Source of the DNA: Azonexus sp.
GTDB taxonomy: Bacteria; Pseudomonadota; Gammaproteobacteria; Burkholderiales; Rhodocyclaceae
Reading direction: 5' to 3'
DNA: 13,807 nucleotides
Assembly (NCBI GenBank): GCA_030697085.1
Contig: JAUYQT010000017.1
Coordinates: forward strand, 1-13,807
Shown here piece by piece: positions 12,533-13,807 of this stretch. Made by a program: the position numbers and the translations under genes. Each line of letters begins with the position of its first letter. The first letter of the stretch is position 1. The notes beneath the pieces are model-generated. The model was not told where the DNA came from and ran no database searches. It saw only the letters and a list, made by a program, of their open reading frames with translations.

Positions 12533-13807
12533 GCTTTCCTGCTCCGGGTGGTTGTCGTCGCCGGTTTGGCCTTGGCGGCATCCGCCGTCATTTTCGTATA
12601 CAGCTCGAACAGCTTTTCCAGCCGCTCGGTGTCGTTGCGGAAGCGACGCCCTATATAAATGCGCTCCAGCACCTCGTCGTTGCGCTCGTGCGCGGCGCGC
12701 AGATCGGCGGGCATGCTTGCCGGGTCGTAGAGGTCGGCGATGGTGGCCGGGAAATGCGCCTCGCGGGCGAGCAGGATGTCCTCGGCGCAGCGGGTCAGGT
12801 CGGCTTTGTTTTTTTCGGTGAGGGGCGGGAGGGGGAAGGTGTTCCAGCCGAGGGTGTTGGAGTAGCGGAAATCAGTTTTCATTTTCCCGCAGACGGTGGC
12901 GATCCAGACAAGGTGCAGGCGGGAGGCGATGAGGGCCATGTTCCAGAGCGGAGCGTTAACAAGTGCAAAAAGCAAATCACTGACAATAGTTCCAGCAGCC
13001 AAAGTGCCGACCGGGAGATACTCGCGGGATTCGGACGATACTTTGGGAACAGCGATGACGACTTCTTTACCAAACTGACGGATTTCGCCAAATCTGTGTG
13101 GTGCATTTGCAAGAGCAACTGTTGCTACCTTGGGGCTTTCCAAACGCATTTTTCGAACGCCCTCAATGCGCAGTGCAACAGTTGAGACGCCCAATGCTTC
13201 ATCTCGGTTGCTGTCTTCAATCCAGAGGCAATAACGCTCCAGTCCGCGAATGAATTCTGCCGAGCCGTAGATGCGGCGAATAAAACGGGATTTTTGCGCT
13301 AGCGTCAGACCAAGTGCAGCCACTTCATCGCTAGATAGCAGCAAGTAACCGCCATCCGTGGGTTGGTTGCCTTTGGTCATTTCAGACTGACCTCCCAGAG
13401 GGCGGGGCGCTTTCTCTACCACAACATTGGCGCCGGGCACCAAATAGGCGTTGATGTGGGCTACATCTTTGGCCACGGTTTCACCCGCATCGGTGAGAGC
13501 AAAAATCTGCCGCACTTTTGGGGCCGGGTTGGCAATGCCGACAATCGCCACCGTCACGCCTGCGTTATGGCTGGCGAGGTTGGTCCATTTGAATGAAGTG
13601 TGTGCAAAGGCAATTTCGTGGCCGCTGGCGAAAACCATGGGCCACAGAATGGCTACCTGCTGCCCTTGGCAAATGGAGTTGGTGGACACAAAGGTAGCCG
13701 CGCAAGGTGCGTGGGTGCCGTAATCAGCAGCTTTCATGAACCAGCCTGCCACGTAGTCTAGTGATTTCCAGGCTTTGCATCGGTGGTCAAAAATGGCCTT
13801 GAGGTCG
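12529..13807 (-). CDS. MmeI-like DNA methyltransferase, C-terminal part (partial)
   Basis: The frame is open to the right window edge, so only the C-terminal 426 or so residues are visible and the true start is outside. The visible part matches the target-recognition and C-terminal region of MmeI-like class I SAM-dependent DNA methyltransferases. It includes SFKWTNLASHNAGVTVAIVG (13597-13538), a GGQSEMTKGNQPTDGGYLLLS-type block (about 13392-13330) and YGSAEFIRGLERYCLWIED. PKVSSESREYLPVG, RLHLVWIATVCGKMKTDFRYS and NTFPLPPLTE then lead to IADLYDPASMP near the end. These domains choose the DNA sequence to be methylated. The SAM and NPPY motifs, and any N-terminal nuclease, would lie off-window. 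It is the first visible gene of the island, and its TGA overlaps the DUF1016 start by 4 nt. Confidence 0.88.
   Translation of the reverse strand, partial: DLKAIFDHRCKAWKSLDYVAGWFMKAADYGTHAPCAATFVSTNSICQGQQVAILWPMVFASGHEIAFAHTSFKWTNLASHNAGVTVAIVGIANPAPKVRQIFALTDAGETVAKDVAHINAYLVPGANVVVEKAPRPLGGQSEMTKGNQPTDGGYLLLSSDEVAALGLTLAQKSRFIRRIYGSAEFIRGLERYCLWIEDSNRDEALGVSTVALRIEGVRKMRLESPKVATVALANAPHRFGEIRQFGKEVVIAVPKVSSESREYLPVGTLAAGTIVSDLLFALVNAPLWNMALIASRLHLVWIATVCGKMKTDFRYSNTLGWNTFPLPPLTEKNKADLTRCAEDILLAREAHFPATIADLYDPASMPADLRAAHERNDEVLERIYIGRRFRNDTERLEKLFELYTKMTADAAKAKPATTTTRSRKA

Overview
The window is a GC-rich bacterial chromosome segment. Gene order (thiS-thiG-trmB-rdgC), protein sequences and codon use suggest a betaproteobacterium, most likely of the Rhodocyclales (Dechloromonas/Azonexus-like). 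That placement is inference from gene content, not a database match. No rRNA, tRNA, CRISPR array or insertion sequence was found.

Left part (1-3240): a tight co-directional plus-strand cluster of housekeeping genes. It holds thiS and thiG (thiazole half of thiamine), trmB (tRNA m7G46 methyltransferase), rdgC (recombination-associated DNA-binding protein) and a YchJ/UPF0225 family gene with a SEC-C-like cysteine motif. Three of the four gene junctions are tight (4-nt overlaps at thiG/trmB and rdgC/ychJ, 19 nt at trmB/rdgC). The thiS-thiG gap instead holds a GTGAGG-type repeat hairpin. A perfect hairpin (3213-3236) closes the cluster, facing a small, easily missed minus-strand gene for a 39-residue, lysine-rich protein (3246-3365).

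Middle part (3400-8071): a two-component system made of an NtrC-family sigma-54 response regulator and a membrane sensor histidine kinase with a Cache-type periplasmic domain (22-nt overlap). It converges on a HemW-type radical SAM protein encoded on the minus strand.

Right part (8107-13807, all minus strand): a DNA-defence or restriction-modification-like island. In transcription order it holds an MmeI-like DNA methyltransferase with target-recognition domain (N-terminal part outside the window), a DUF1016/YhcG-type PDDEXK nuclease, an SF2 DEAD/DEAH-type helicase, and a GIY-YIG (T5orf172-like) nuclease. The first pair overlaps by 4 nt and the second by 8 nt, but the two pairs are separated by a 147-nt AT-rich spacer. 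The spacer holds a duplicated 19-bp leader, a 14-bp palindrome and a possible 27-codon ORF. The island ends 35 nt upstream of hemW. A plausible reading is that the methyltransferase marks self DNA, while the helicase and one or both nucleases act on unmodified DNA. I do not recognise this exact four-gene arrangement as a named system, and it is the most interesting part of the window.
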